Shown here: in pieces, positions 53,744 through 62,267 of the stretch | Layout of the letters: each line of letters begins with the position of its first letter | How positions within the stretch are numbered: position 1 is the stretch's first letter | From: Pseudoroseicyclus_A sp041714655 | GTDB taxonomy: Bacteria > Pseudomonadota > Alphaproteobacteria > Rhodobacterales > Rhodobacteraceae | Length of the DNA stretch: 64,000 nt | Direction of reading: 5' to 3' | NCBI RefSeq assembly: GCF_041714655.1 | Contig: NZ_CP168219.1 | Span: 186,001-250,000, forward strand | Program-made: the position numbers and the translations under genes | The notes under the pieces: generated by a model | What the model saw: the letters and a program-made list of their open reading frames with translations, nothing else | What the model was told of the DNA's origin: nothing | Databases searched by the model: none

Positions 53744-54456
53744 TGGCGCTGCTTGAGACCCATGACCTCGAGGTCTTCTACGGCGATTTCCAGGCCGTCT
53801 TCGGCATCGACCTCGCCGTCGAGGAGGGCGAGACGGTCGCCATCATCGGCTCGAACGGCGCCGGCAAGTCGTCGTTCCTGAATGCGCTCGCCGGCATCAC
53901 GCCGACCAAGCCCGAGGCGATCACCCTGGGCGGCAAGCCGATCGGCGGCACCCCGGCCTACGAGATGGTCAAGAAGGGCATCGCCCTCGTCCCCGAGGGC
54001 CGCAAGCTCTATCCCTCGCTGACAGTTGAGGAGAACCTCCTCATCGGCGCCGACGGCAAGACCGTCGACCGGGGCTGGACGCTCGACGAGATCTACCGGC
54101 TTTTCCCGATCCTCAAGGAGCGGGCCAAGCAGATGTCGACCACCCTCTCGGGCGGCCAGCAGCAGCAGGTCTCCATCGGCCGGGCGCTGATGGCGAACCC
54201 GCAGGTGCTGCTCTGTGACGAGATCAGCCTCGGCCTCGCCCCCACCATCGTGAAGGACGTCTATGCCGCGGTGAAGGAGATCCAGGCGCGCGGCACCACC
54301 GTGCTGCTCGTCGAGCAGGACCTTACCGCCGCCCTCGGCGCCGCCGACCGGGTCTATTGCTTCATGGAAGGCCGCGTGACGCTCACCGGCCGGCCGGGTG
54401 AGCTGACGAAAGACCAGATCCAGCAGGCCTATTTCGGAATGAGCGAAGAAGCATGA
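53743..54456 (+). CDS. Branched-chain-type ABC transporter ATPase (LivF-like)
   Basis: A 237-residue ATPase with Walker A GSNGAGKSS, signature LSGGQQQQVSIGRAL, Walker B VLLCDEISLGLAP and LVEQD, as in LivF. It overlaps livG-like by 1 bp and livH-like by 4 bp. Its intact signature contrasts with the degenerate one in its partner. Confidence 0.93.
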   Translation: MALLETHDLEVFYGDFQAVFGIDLAVEEGETVAIIGSNGAGKSSFLNALAGITPTKPEAITLGGKPIGGTPAYEMVKKGIALVPEGRKLYPSLTVEENLLIGADGKTVDRGWTLDEIYRLFPILKERAKQMSTTLSGGQQQQVSIGRALMANPQVLLCDEISLGLAPTIVKDVYAAVKEIQARGTTVLLVEQDLTAALGAADRVYCFMEGRVTLTGRPGELTKDQIQQAYFGMSEEA

Positions 54457-55310
54457 GCTACGTCAACACCATCATCCAGGGCATCCTGCTTGGCGGGCTT
54501 TACGCGCTCTACGCCTCGGGACTGTCGCTGATCTTCGGCGTCATGCGGCTGGTGAACCTCGCCCATGGCGACTTCATCGTGCTGGCCGCCTACACGATCC
54601 TCGCGCTGAGCTCCTTCCTGCTCCTGCCGCCGGTGCTCGCGTTCCTGCTCGCCGCGCCCTTCCTCTTCGCGCTCGGCTGGGCGCTGCAGCGCTTCATCCT
54701 CAACCGGACGGTGCAGTCCAACCTGCTCGTGCCGCTGCTCGTCACCTTCGGCCTGCAGATCATCGTGCAGAACGGCCTTTTGGAGGCCTTCTCGGCCGAC
54801 AGCGTGCGCATCCAACTCGGCCCGATCGAGACGGCGAGCTTCACCGTGGGGGGCATCTCGCTCGGCGTGATGCCGGCGATCACCTTCGTCGCGGCCCTGG
54901 TCGTGATCGGGGGGCTGAACCTGCTCTTCTACCGCACGGCGCTCGGCCGGCGCCTGCGCGCCACGTCGGATTCCCCGGTCTTCGCGCAGATCGTCGGGAT
55001 CAACCCCCGCACCGTCTTCGCCATCGCCATGGGCATCTCCTTCGTGGTGATCGCCGTCGCCGGCTTCTTCATGGGCGCCCGCGCCAATTTCGACCCCTCG
55101 GTCGGGCCGGCGCGCCTGCTCTTCGCCTTCGAGGCGGTGGTCATCGGCGGGCTCGGCTCGCTCTGGGGGACGCTGGCGGGCGGCATCATCCTCGGCGTGG
55201 CGCAGGAGCTCGGCGCGACGATCTCGCCGCAATACCAGGTGCTGACCGGGCACCTCGTCTTCCTCATCCTCATCCTGATCAGGCCCAACGGCCTGTTCTC
55301 GAAGCAATAG
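54453..55310 (+). CDS. Branched-chain-type ABC transporter permease (LivH-like)
   Basis: A 285-residue permease with about eight hydrophobic helices. GGLYALYASGLSLIFGVMRL, VNLAHGDFIVLAAY and the late VVIGGLGSLWGTLAGGIILG are standard LivH features. The start overlaps the LivF-like stop (ATGA). Confidence 0.93.
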   Translation: MSYVNTIIQGILLGGLYALYASGLSLIFGVMRLVNLAHGDFIVLAAYTILALSSFLLLPPVLAFLLAAPFLFALGWALQRFILNRTVQSNLLVPLLVTFGLQIIVQNGLLEAFSADSVRIQLGPIETASFTVGGISLGVMPAITFVAALVVIGGLNLLFYRTALGRRLRATSDSPVFAQIVGINPRTVFAIAMGISFVVIAVAGFFMGARANFDPSVGPARLLFAFEAVVIGGLGSLWGTLAGGIILGVAQELGATISPQYQVLTGHLVFLILILIRPNGLFSKQ

Positions 55311-55319
55311 GCCGCCCTC

Positions 55320-56429
55320 ATGAGCGACACGCAACTCGATACCAGCGCCGCCAAGAAGGCCTTCCATGCCGAGGACCGGGGCTATTCCGTCTCCGTCGGC
55401 ACGCCGACCTTCCGGATCGCGATGGTGGTCTTCGCCCTTCTGGTCGTCGGCCTGATCGTGGCGCCCGGCTTCGTCGGCCGCAGCGGCATTCGCGACCTGA
55501 TGCAGATCATGCTGCTCATCGGGCTGGCACAATGCTGGAACCTGCTCGCCGGCTACGGGGGCCTGATCTCGGTCGGCCAGCAGGCCTTCGTCGGGCTCGG
55601 CGCCTACTTCATGTTCTACTGCATCATCTACGTGGGGATGGATCCGCTCATCGCCGTCATCGCGGCGACCGTGGGCGGGGCGATCATCTCGGTGCCCATC
55701 GGGCTTCTCACCTTCCGGATGCAGGGCGCCTATTTCGCGGTGATGACCTGGGTGGTGGCCGAGGTCTTCCGCATCCTCGCCTCGATCTATCCCGGCCTCG
55801 GCGGCGGCACCGGCACTGGCCTGCCGCGCGCCGCCACCTCCGAGATGTTCGGCATCGAGGCCACGGCGACGCTCTTCGACATGCGCTCTTCCTCCGCCCG
55901 CGAGGTGGTCATCTACTGGGCCATGCTGGCGGCCATGCTGATCGTCGTCTTCGGCTCCTACTGGATGCTGCGCTCCCGCCGGGGCCTCGCGCTCATGGCC
56001 ATCAAGGATGACGAAGTGGCGGCCGAGAGCGTCGGCGTCGACATCACGCGGTCGAAGTTCATCGTCTACATCTTCGCGGGGGCCGGGGCGGCGCTCTTCG
56101 GGGCCCTCTACCACCTGCAGAAGGGCGGGATCGACCCGAACTCCGCCTTCTCGGTGATCGACTGGACGGCCTATGTGATCTTCATCGTGGTCATCGGCGG
56201 GCTCGGCACGGTCATGGGCCCGATCGTGGGCGCCATCGTCTTCGTGCTCCTGCAGAATTACCTGTCGGACTTCGGCCCGTGGTATCTGATGATCCTCGGC
56301 GGGCTCGCCATCGTCATGATGCTTTTCGCGCCCCAGGGGCTCTGGGGAATCTTCACGGAACGGACCGGCATAGAGCTTTTCCCGACCCGACGCCGCCTGT
56401 CGCATACCGACGGCAAGGATCGACAATAG
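55320..56429 (+). CDS. Branched-chain-type ABC transporter permease (LivM-like)
   Basis: A 369-residue permease, the LivM partner. YGGLISVGQQAFVGLGAYF, AIKDDEVAAESVGVD and VVIGGLGTVMGPIVGA identify it. An N-terminal extension of about 60 residues precedes the conserved core. It starts 9 bp after livH-like and is followed after 36 bp by a cytochrome c' gene. Confidence 0.93.
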   Translation: MSDTQLDTSAAKKAFHAEDRGYSVSVGTPTFRIAMVVFALLVVGLIVAPGFVGRSGIRDLMQIMLLIGLAQCWNLLAGYGGLISVGQQAFVGLGAYFMFYCIIYVGMDPLIAVIAATVGGAIISVPIGLLTFRMQGAYFAVMTWVVAEVFRILASIYPGLGGGTGTGLPRAATSEMFGIEATATLFDMRSSSAREVVIYWAMLAAMLIVVFGSYWMLRSRRGLALMAIKDDEVAAESVGVDITRSKFIVYIFAGAGAALFGALYHLQKGGIDPNSAFSVIDWTAYVIFIVVIGGLGTVMGPIVGAIVFVLLQNYLSDFGPWYLMILGGLAIVMMLFAPQGLWGIFTERTGIELFPTRRRLSHTDGKDRQ

Positions 56430-56465
56430 CGACCGCCCGAAAGGGCCCTGATCTAGGAGGGATCA

Positions 56466-57014
56466 ATGACGCTGTTCCTTGACCGGAGAGCGGCAGCAGG
56501 AGCGCTCTGCCTCATGCTTGCCGCCACCAACCCCGCCATAGGGCAGGAGAGCCTGCTCTCCCCCGATGCCGAGGTGCTCGCCCGACAGGGGCTGAAGGCG
56601 CAGGTCGCCAGTTTACGGGCCGAGATCGAGGGCCTCGTCGGCGACGGCACGGGCGAGGTGGACGTCGCCCGCGTCCAGCAGGATCTCACCCTGATCGCCG
56701 CCATCCTCGGCGCCTTCCCGCATCTCTTCGGCGAGGGCACCTCGCAAGAGGCGCTGGCCGCCGCGGGGTCGGCGGTGACGACCGACGCGCAGCCGGCCAT
56801 CTTCGAGGATCTCGAGAGCTTCGCGGCCTTCGCGGCCTCCGTTCAGGGCACTGCCGAGGTGGCCGCGGCCGAGAGCGACCCGGCGGCGCTCCATGCCGCC
56901 ACGCTGGCGCTCTGGGACAGCTGCACCGCCTGTCACGACACCTATCTGGCCTATGAGATGGATCTCGGCGGCGGCGGTGACGTCGGCAACCTCGACTTCC
57001 TCAACGATTTCTAA
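56466..57014 (+). CDS. Cytochrome c'-type (class II) periplasmic protein
   Basis: A 182-residue exported protein (signal ending AIGQ) with helical character and a C-terminal heme site C153-T-A-C156-H157 followed by DTY, as in class II cytochromes c'. The tail is glycine- and aspartate-rich. CTAGGAGGGATCA precedes the ATG. It sits 36 bp after the importer permease, so it may be expressed with it. Gas binding or electron transfer is possible. Confidence 0.8.
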   Translation: MTLFLDRRAAAGALCLMLAATNPAIGQESLLSPDAEVLARQGLKAQVASLRAEIEGLVGDGTGEVDVARVQQDLTLIAAILGAFPHLFGEGTSQEALAAAGSAVTTDAQPAIFEDLESFAAFAASVQGTAEVAAAESDPAALHAATLALWDSCTACHDTYLAYEMDLGGGGDVGNLDFLNDF

Positions 57015-57152
57015 GAGCTCCCTGCCAGGGCCCCGGGCGGCTCCCTTCGGGGGTCGGCCGGGGCCGAAAGACGGGCCGAGTACCGGTCAACGCTTCGGTG
57101 ACCAATTCCGCATAGACCCGTCCCCAGCAACGACTGGCTGGGGTTCACGTCC

Positions 57153-58610
57153 ATGAGCGTAGAGATCACGAAGCGCCTGCAGTATTTTGGCATCGGGCCG
57201 GAGCAGCAGGGCCTCCTCAAACGGGCAAGGACAGCGCTGGAGCCGTCCTTCGACGCGATTCTCGACACGTTCTACGCCTTCTGCCGCTCGACGCCGGAAT
57301 TCGCCGCCTTCTTCCGCGACGAGGGGCATATGCGCTTCGCACGCGACCGGCAGAAGGCGCATTGGCTCATGCTGCTCTCGGGCGAGTTCTCCGCCGAATA
57401 TCTCGCCTCCTGCAAGCGCGTCGGAGAGGCGCATTACCGGATCACCCTGCCCTTCACGCTCTACCTCGCCGGCTACGCGCGGGTCAGCGCGCATGTGAAG
57501 GAGATCCTGATCCACAAGGCCGGCCGCTTCGGCGGGCCGGCGGCGCTGGCCGCCCAGCTCGGCGCGGTCGACCGCGCCTTCCAGCTCGACATGGAGCTGG
57601 TGATCGACGCCTTCTTCGAGGCCCGGCAGAAGCACGAGGCAGAGGCCGCCATCGGCCATGTGGCCGAGGGCCTCCGGCGCTTCGCCAGCCGCGATTTCTC
57701 GCAGGCCATCGCGAAGGAGGGCTTCCCCGAGAAATTCCACGCCATCCGCGAGGATTACAACGCCGCCGTCAGCTCCTTCTCCGAGGCGATGGCGACGATC
57801 GCCCGCGCCATCGGTGCCCTGAACGCGCTGACGGGCGAGATCGCCGGCAATGCCTCTGATCTCTCGCTCAGGACGGAAAGCCAGGCCGCCACCATCGAAG
57901 AGACGGTCGCGGCCATGCAGACCCTGACGGAGAACGTCCGCGAGACCGCCGAGCGCGCGACCCTCGTCGATACCCGCATCGGCGAGACGAGCCGCGGCGC
58001 CGAGGCGAGCTCCGCCGCCGTCGCCGCCGCGGTGGAGGCGCTGTCGAAGATCGAGGCCTCCTCCGCCGAGATGGGCAACAAGGTGCGGGTGATCGACGAT
58101 ATCGCCTTCCAGACCAACCTTCTGGCGCTGAATGCCGGGGTCGAGGCGGCGCGGGCCGGCGAGGCCGGCAAGGGCTTTGCCGTGGTGGCGAGCGAGGTGC
58201 GCAGCCTCGCCGAACGCTCCGCCGAGGCCGCGAAGGAGATTCGCGCCCTCATCAGCACCAACACCAAGATCATCCGCGACGGGGTGGAGAAGGGCGATCA
58301 GGTCAACGAGCGGCTGGGCGAGATCGTGCGCGGGGTGACCGAGGTCTCGGGCCTCGTCTCGCAGATCAGCGCCTCGACGACGGAGCAGGCGAGCTCGATC
58401 AGCGAGGTGAACGAGGCCACCGGCGCGCTCGGCACCGTCACCCAGAACAACGCCGCCATGGCGGAGGAAACGACCGCCGCCACCCGCGGCATGAAGCAGA
58501 ACGCCGAAGAGCTCGAGGCGCTGATCCGCTCGTTCCGCTTCGTCGGGGCGGGGGGCGCGGGGGGCGCAGCAGCCAGCCGGCAGGCGGCGCATCGCTACGC
58601 CGCCGAATAG
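57153..58610 (+). CDS. Globin-coupled methyl-accepting chemotaxis protein (HemAT-like)
   Basis: A 485-residue soluble chemoreceptor with no membrane helix. Residues 1-160 form a protoglobin sensor with proximal His94 (GEAHYRITLP), and residues 200-460 a methyl-accepting signalling domain including the hairpin tip DDIAFQTNLLALNAGVEAAR and EVRSLAERSAEAAKEI. It should sense oxygen or another gas and signal to CheA/CheW. No CheR-binding pentapeptide is visible at the end. It stops 3 bp before a convergent gene. Confidence 0.9.
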   Translation: MSVEITKRLQYFGIGPEQQGLLKRARTALEPSFDAILDTFYAFCRSTPEFAAFFRDEGHMRFARDRQKAHWLMLLSGEFSAEYLASCKRVGEAHYRITLPFTLYLAGYARVSAHVKEILIHKAGRFGGPAALAAQLGAVDRAFQLDMELVIDAFFEARQKHEAEAAIGHVAEGLRRFASRDFSQAIAKEGFPEKFHAIREDYNAAVSSFSEAMATIARAIGALNALTGEIAGNASDLSLRTESQAATIEETVAAMQTLTENVRETAERATLVDTRIGETSRGAEASSAAVAAAVEALSKIEASSAEMGNKVRVIDDIAFQTNLLALNAGVEAARAGEAGKGFAVVASEVRSLAERSAEAAKEIRALISTNTKIIRDGVEKGDQVNERLGEIVRGVTEVSGLVSQISASTTEQASSISEVNEATGALGTVTQNNAAMAEETTAATRGMKQNAEELEALIRSFRFVGAGGAGGAAASRQAAHRYAAE

Positions 58611-58613
58611 GGC

Positions 58614-59246
58614 TCAGACGGCCTCGGCCATCTGGAACCAGGCCGCGTTCTTGCGCGGCTGCCATTCCTCGGTGATGCGGAATCCCGCATCGCTCAGCGC
58701 CGCGCGTTCTTCGGCAATCGTGAACAGCGCAAGCGGCGGCAGCAGGCGCAGCCCGGCACCGGCTCTGATGCCGGCGCGCAGCGGCCAAGGATGATCGCCT
58801 ATGGTCGCGGTGGAGAGCGCGAGAAACCCGCCCGGCACGAGGAGCCGGCGCGCCTGCGCGAGCGCGCCGCGCCAATCCTTCAGCAGATGCAGGATGTTGA
58901 GCCCGACGATCCCGTCGAACGGCCCCTCTGTCACCTCGCTCAGCGTCGCCTGGCGGAAGGTGACATTGGCGGCGCCGCCCTCGGCCTCGCGGGCCTTGGC
59001 GCGGGCGATCTCGATCATCTTGCCCGAAATGTCGGTGGAGAGGATGGAGCCCACGCGGGGCGCCAGCATGAGCGCGGAAGATCCTGTGCCGGCCCCGAAC
59101 TCCAGAAGCCGGCCCTCGGGCCCGGCGCGTGAGGCGATGGCATCGAGCTTGCGGTGCCAGGCCCCGGGGTCGGACACGGGCGAGCGCGCATAGCGCGCGC
59201 TCGTCCAGTCCCAGAATTTTTCTGCATCAGCCATGTCATGTGACAT
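58614..59246 (-). CDS. Class I SAM-dependent methyltransferase
   Basis: A 210-residue methyltransferase. Motif I LLEFGAGTGSSALML is intact, with STDISGKMIEIARAKA and GLNILHLLKDW as motifs II-III. The substrate is unknown. An imperfect palindrome (ATGTCA-TG-TGACAT) overlaps its start codon. Confidence 0.85.
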   Translation of the reverse strand: MSHDMADAEKFWDWTSARYARSPVSDPGAWHRKLDAIASRAGPEGRLLEFGAGTGSSALMLAPRVGSILSTDISGKMIEIARAKAREAEGGAANVTFRQATLSEVTEGPFDGIVGLNILHLLKDWRGALAQARRLLVPGGFLALSTATIGDHPWPLRAGIRAGAGLRLLPPLALFTIAEERAALSDAGFRITEEWQPRKNAAWFQMAEAV

Positions 59247-59310
59247 AGCTGATGCGCGCCTTTCGAGAAATGGGCAAGTCGCGGGAGATTTCCCCGCGCT
59301 GCCCGGCGCC

Positions 59311-59448
59311 TCAGGCGGCGCGGGCGACCGAGCGGCGGGCGCGGCGGCCGACGAAGCTGCGAACCATCTCGCGCAGAGCTTCGGCGCGCATGCGGTGGGC
59401 GCGGGCTTCGATCTCGGAAAGGCTGAGGTGCTGGATATCGTTGGTCAT
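59311..59448 (-). CDS. Small basic protein (RSP_7527/DUF1127-like), 45 aa
   Basis: A 45-residue protein ending VRSFVGRRARRSVARAA, with a central helix SLSEIEARAHRMRAEALREM. It resembles the short arginine-rich proteins (RSP_7527- and DUF1127-like) common in Rhodobacterales. AAGGAGACGGAC precedes ATG 59448, a strong signal. Upstream in-frame starts lack this. Some DUF1127 proteins affect RNA turnover or stress responses, but no function can be assigned here. Confidence 0.7.
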   Translation of the reverse strand: MTNDIQHLSLSEIEARAHRMRAEALREMVRSFVGRRARRSVARAA

Positions 59449-59570
59449 GTCCGTCTCCTTGTCCCCCCGTTTCAAGGAACAGAATACGGCAGCGGCGCTG
59501 ACATACCACAGACAATGCTGCAACGCGGCATTGCGCCTTGCGCAGGCCTGCCTGCGCGTCGCGGCGCCGC

Positions 59571-61022
59571 TCAGGTGCCGCAATAGGTGACGAAAGGCGT
59601 GCCGGCCGGGGCCGGCGCGGCAAGGTCCTCCGCCCCCTCCTGCCGGGTGAAGGGCGCGGCCACGATGCCGAGCACCCGCCGGATCGGCGCGAGGTCGCCG
59701 GCCTCGGCGGCGGTGAGCGCGGCATCGAGCGGCAGGTTGCGGGGCAGGTAGATCGGGTTCACCGCCGCCATCCGCTCCGCCGCCCCGGGCGCCTCTTGCG
59801 CGAGCCGCGCCTCCCAGGCGGGGAGCCAGGCGTCAAACGCGCCGGGATCGGCGAAGAGTGCGTGGGCGGGGGCTGGATCGCCCCCGGCAGCCACCCCGAG
59901 CGCCCGGAAGAGGCTGGTGAAATCCGCCTGCCCCCGCGCCATGGCCAGGAGGCCGGTCACCAGATCCATGTCGCCCTCCTCCGCCCGCTCAAGCCCCAGC
60001 TTGGCGCGGAAACGGCGGAGCCACGCGGCCTCGTAGAGCCCGGCGAAGCCCGAGACGATCTCCGTCGCCGCCGGGATCGACTCGTCGCCGCCCATCAGCG
60101 GCAGTAGCGCCTCGGCCAGCCGCGCGAGGTTCCACTGCGCGATGCCGGGCTGGTTGCCATAGGCATAGCGGCCGGCATGGTCGATGGAGGAGAAGACCGC
60201 GGCGGGGTCGTAGGCCTCCATGAAGGCGCAGGGACCGTAGTCGATGGTCTCGCCGGAGACGGCCATGTTGTCGGTGTTCATCACGCCATGGATGAAGCCG
60301 AGCGCCATCCAGGCGGCGATCAGCTCCGCCTGCCGCTCGACCACGCGGGCGAGGAAGCGCTCGTAGCGATCCTCCCCGGTCAGGTCGGGGTCATGCCGGG
60401 CGATGGCATGGTCGGCGAGGGCCTTCAGGATGTCATGCTGCCGCCGGGCCGCGAAGAACTGGAAGGAGCCGACGCGGATATGGCTCGCCGCGACCCGGGC
60501 GAGGACGGCGCCGGGCTTGCGCCCTTCGCGCATCACGTCCTCCCCCGTGGTGGTGACCGCCAAAGCGCGCGTGGTCGGCACCCCGAGCGCCGCCATCGCC
60601 TCGCCGAGCACGTATTCGCGCAGCACCGGTCCGAGCACGGCCTTGCCGTCACCGCGGCGGCTGAAGGGCGTCGGGCCGGAGCCCTTGAGGTGCAGGTCGC
60701 GCAGCCCCGCCTCCGTGGCGATCTCGCCGAGAAGCAGCGCCCGCCCGTCGCCGAGCTGCGGGTTGAACTGGCCGAACTGGTGGCCGGCATAGGCCATGGC
60801 CACCGGATGCGCGCCGGGCGGCGGCTCGGCGCCGCAGAGCCAGGCGGCCGCCTCGGGGCGACGCAGGGCCTCGGGGTCGAAGCCGAGCGCCTCCGCCAGC
60901 GCTTCGTTCAGCAGCACGACCTCGGGCCGCGGCACCTCGGCCCCGGCCCAGGGGAGCGAGGCCCCCTCGACGGCGCCCGCGAAGACGGCCTCGAAGGCGG
61001 GTGCCGCGCTCCCGTCCTTCAC
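59571..61022 (-). CDS. selO: SelO-type protein adenylyltransferase (pseudokinase fold)
   Basis: A 483-residue SelO (YdiU) protein that AMPylates target proteins. AGHQFGQFNPQLGDGRALLLGE, the nucleotide-site HLKGSGPTPFSRRGDGKAVL, GFIHGVMNTDNMAVSGETIDYG and YGNQPGIAQWN are diagnostic. The C-terminal FVTYCGT has cysteine three residues from the end, where eukaryotic SelO has selenocysteine. It overlaps msrA by 4 bp in an msrB-msrA-selO operon. Confidence 0.94.
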   Translation of the reverse strand: MKDGSAAPAFEAVFAGAVEGASLPWAGAEVPRPEVVLLNEALAEALGFDPEALRRPEAAAWLCGAEPPPGAHPVAMAYAGHQFGQFNPQLGDGRALLLGEIATEAGLRDLHLKGSGPTPFSRRGDGKAVLGPVLREYVLGEAMAALGVPTTRALAVTTTGEDVMREGRKPGAVLARVAASHIRVGSFQFFAARRQHDILKALADHAIARHDPDLTGEDRYERFLARVVERQAELIAAWMALGFIHGVMNTDNMAVSGETIDYGPCAFMEAYDPAAVFSSIDHAGRYAYGNQPGIAQWNLARLAEALLPLMGGDESIPAATEIVSGFAGLYEAAWLRRFRAKLGLERAEEGDMDLVTGLLAMARGQADFTSLFRALGVAAGGDPAPAHALFADPGAFDAWLPAWEARLAQEAPGAAERMAAVNPIYLPRNLPLDAALTAAEAGDLAPIRRVLGIVAAPFTRQEGAEDLAAPAPAGTPFVTYCGT

Positions 61023-61522
61023 TCCGCCGCCTGGCGCTTCGGCAGGACCCAGTCGGGTCTCGGGAAGTGGCAGGTGTAGCCGGAGGGGTAGCGCTGCAGG
61101 TAATCCTGATGCTCAGGCTCCGCCTCCCAGAAATCGCCGACGGGCTCGACCTCGGTCACCACCTTGCCGGGCCAGAGGCCCGAGGCCTCGACATCGGCGA
61201 TGGTCTCCATCGCCACCTGCCGCTGGGCCTCGTCCTCGTAGTAGATCGCCGAGCGGTAGGAGGTGCCGCGGTCGTTGCCCTGCCGGTCCTTCGTGGTCGG
61301 ATCGTGGATCTGGAAGAAATACTCGAGGATCCGCCGGTAAGAGATCACCTCGGGGTCGAACATGATCTCGATCGCCTCGGCATGGGTGCCGTGGTTGCGA
61401 TAGGTGGCATTCGGCACGTCGCCGCCCGAATAGCCGACGCGGGTGGCGCTGACGCCGGGCAGATGGCGGATCAGTTCCTCCATGCCCCAGAAGCAGCCCC
61501 CTGCGAGAACAGCGCGGTCCAT
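61019..61522 (-). CDS. msrA: Peptide-methionine (S)-S-oxide reductase MsrA
   Basis: Repairs methionine-S-sulfoxide. The 167-residue protein has the catalytic GGCFWGMEE (Cys10), GYSGGDVPNATY and the late YHCHF-like YTCHFP region. The end overlaps selO by 4 bp, and the start abuts msrB. Confidence 0.95.
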   Translation of the reverse strand: MDRAVLAGGCFWGMEELIRHLPGVSATRVGYSGGDVPNATYRNHGTHAEAIEIMFDPEVISYRRILEYFFQIHDPTTKDRQGNDRGTSYRSAIYYEDEAQRQVAMETIADVEASGLWPGKVVTEVEPVGDFWEAEPEHQDYLQRYPSGYTCHFPRPDWVLPKRQAAE

Positions 61523-61971
61523 CAGCTCACCTCCTCCACCTGATCCAGGTAATCGCCATAGCCTTCCTCCACCATGCGCGCCTTCGGGACGAAGCGCAAA
61601 GAGGCGGAGTTGATGCAGTATCTGAGGCCCCCGCGGTCGACCGGACCGTCGGGGAACACATGGCCGAGATGCGAATCGCCATTGGCGGAACGCACCTCGG
61701 TGCGCACCATGCCTAATGACAGATCGTCGATCTCGCGCACATGGGCGGGCTCTATGGGCTTGGTGAAGCTTGGCCAGCCGCAGCCGGAATCGTATTTGTC
61801 GGCCGAGGCGAAGAGCGGCTCGCCGGAAACGAGGTCGACATAAATGCCGGCCTCCTTGTTGGAGAGATATTCCCCCGTGCCGGGCCGCTCGGTGCCGGCT
61901 TGCTGGGTGACGCGGTACTGCTCCGGGCTGAGCCGGGAGATGGCCTCTTCGTTGCGGGTCCAGTTGCTCAT
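61522..61971 (-). CDS. msrB: Peptide-methionine (R)-S-oxide reductase MsrB
   Basis: Repairs methionine-R-sulfoxide. The 149-residue protein shows GCGWPSF and the catalytic cysteine in RYCINSASL. The CxxC pairs that bind structural zinc in many MsrB proteins are absent. It is the first gene of the msrB-msrA-selO unit and shares its last base position with the start of msrA. Confidence 0.95.
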   Translation of the reverse strand: MSNWTRNEEAISRLSPEQYRVTQQAGTERPGTGEYLSNKEAGIYVDLVSGEPLFASADKYDSGCGWPSFTKPIEPAHVREIDDLSLGMVRTEVRSANGDSHLGHVFPDGPVDRGGLRYCINSASLRFVPKARMVEEGYGDYLDQVEEVS

Positions 61972-62090
61972 GACGGGCCTCCTGACATGTCTCCCCTCAT
62001 GTGGGGGCGCGGCCCTGTGAATAAAGGGCGGCGGCGCTGAAATCGGCGTGTGGCGATGTTGCAGGGGCGGAGCGAGGGGCCGCCTGCCCC

Positions 62091-62118
62091 GCGCGTTCCC
62101 CGGAGGTATTTGGAAAGG
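62091..62118 (-). repeat. Degenerate inverted copy of the 48-bp repeat
   Basis: CCCCGGAGGTATTTGGAAAGG resembles the reverse complement of the left part of the 48-bp repeat (CCCCGAGGTATTTTTGGCCA). It faces the good copy at 62145, forming an inverted pair in the gap between msrB and the pseudouridine synthase gene. Confidence 0.45.
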
Positions 62119-62144
62119 GGCAGGGGAAGGGGAGCGCCTCTTTG

Positions 62145-62192
62145 CCTTTCATCTGGCCTAAAATACCTCGGGGGTGTGGGGGCTGGCCCCCA
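62145..62192 (+). repeat. 48-bp dispersed repeat, copy B
   Basis: Matches 21686-21733 at all but one position (CCTA instead of CCAA). It ends in the GGGGGCTGGCCCCC hairpin. Further G-rich hairpins follow up to 62265. The 296-bp gap that holds it has no supported gene. Confidence 0.8.
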
Positions 62193-62267
62193 CCGGAATG
62201 GGGGTCTGGTGGCCCAAGGGCCCCCAGGACGGCGGGGGTTCGGGGGGTGCAACCCCCCGCGCCTCCT

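Noticed and set aside
54429..56426. A 665-codon minus-strand open frame rich in Glu, Asp and His
   Set aside because: It mirrors the two well-defined permease genes; the charged composition is what antisense of membrane helices gives.
57080..57150. A further TTCGC operator before the chemoreceptor gene (around TTCCGCATAGACC)
   Set aside because: Only one half matches and no second palindrome sits 19 bp away; chance similarity is likely.
59225..59260. Imperfect palindrome over the methyltransferase start codon
   Set aside because: The arms are only 6 bp and there is no second copy or promoter context; too weak to list as an operator.
61968..62252. Small frames on both strands between msrB and the pseudouridine synthase gene
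   Set aside because: They consist of translated repeat and hairpin sequence rich in Pro, Gly and Arg, with no ribosome site.
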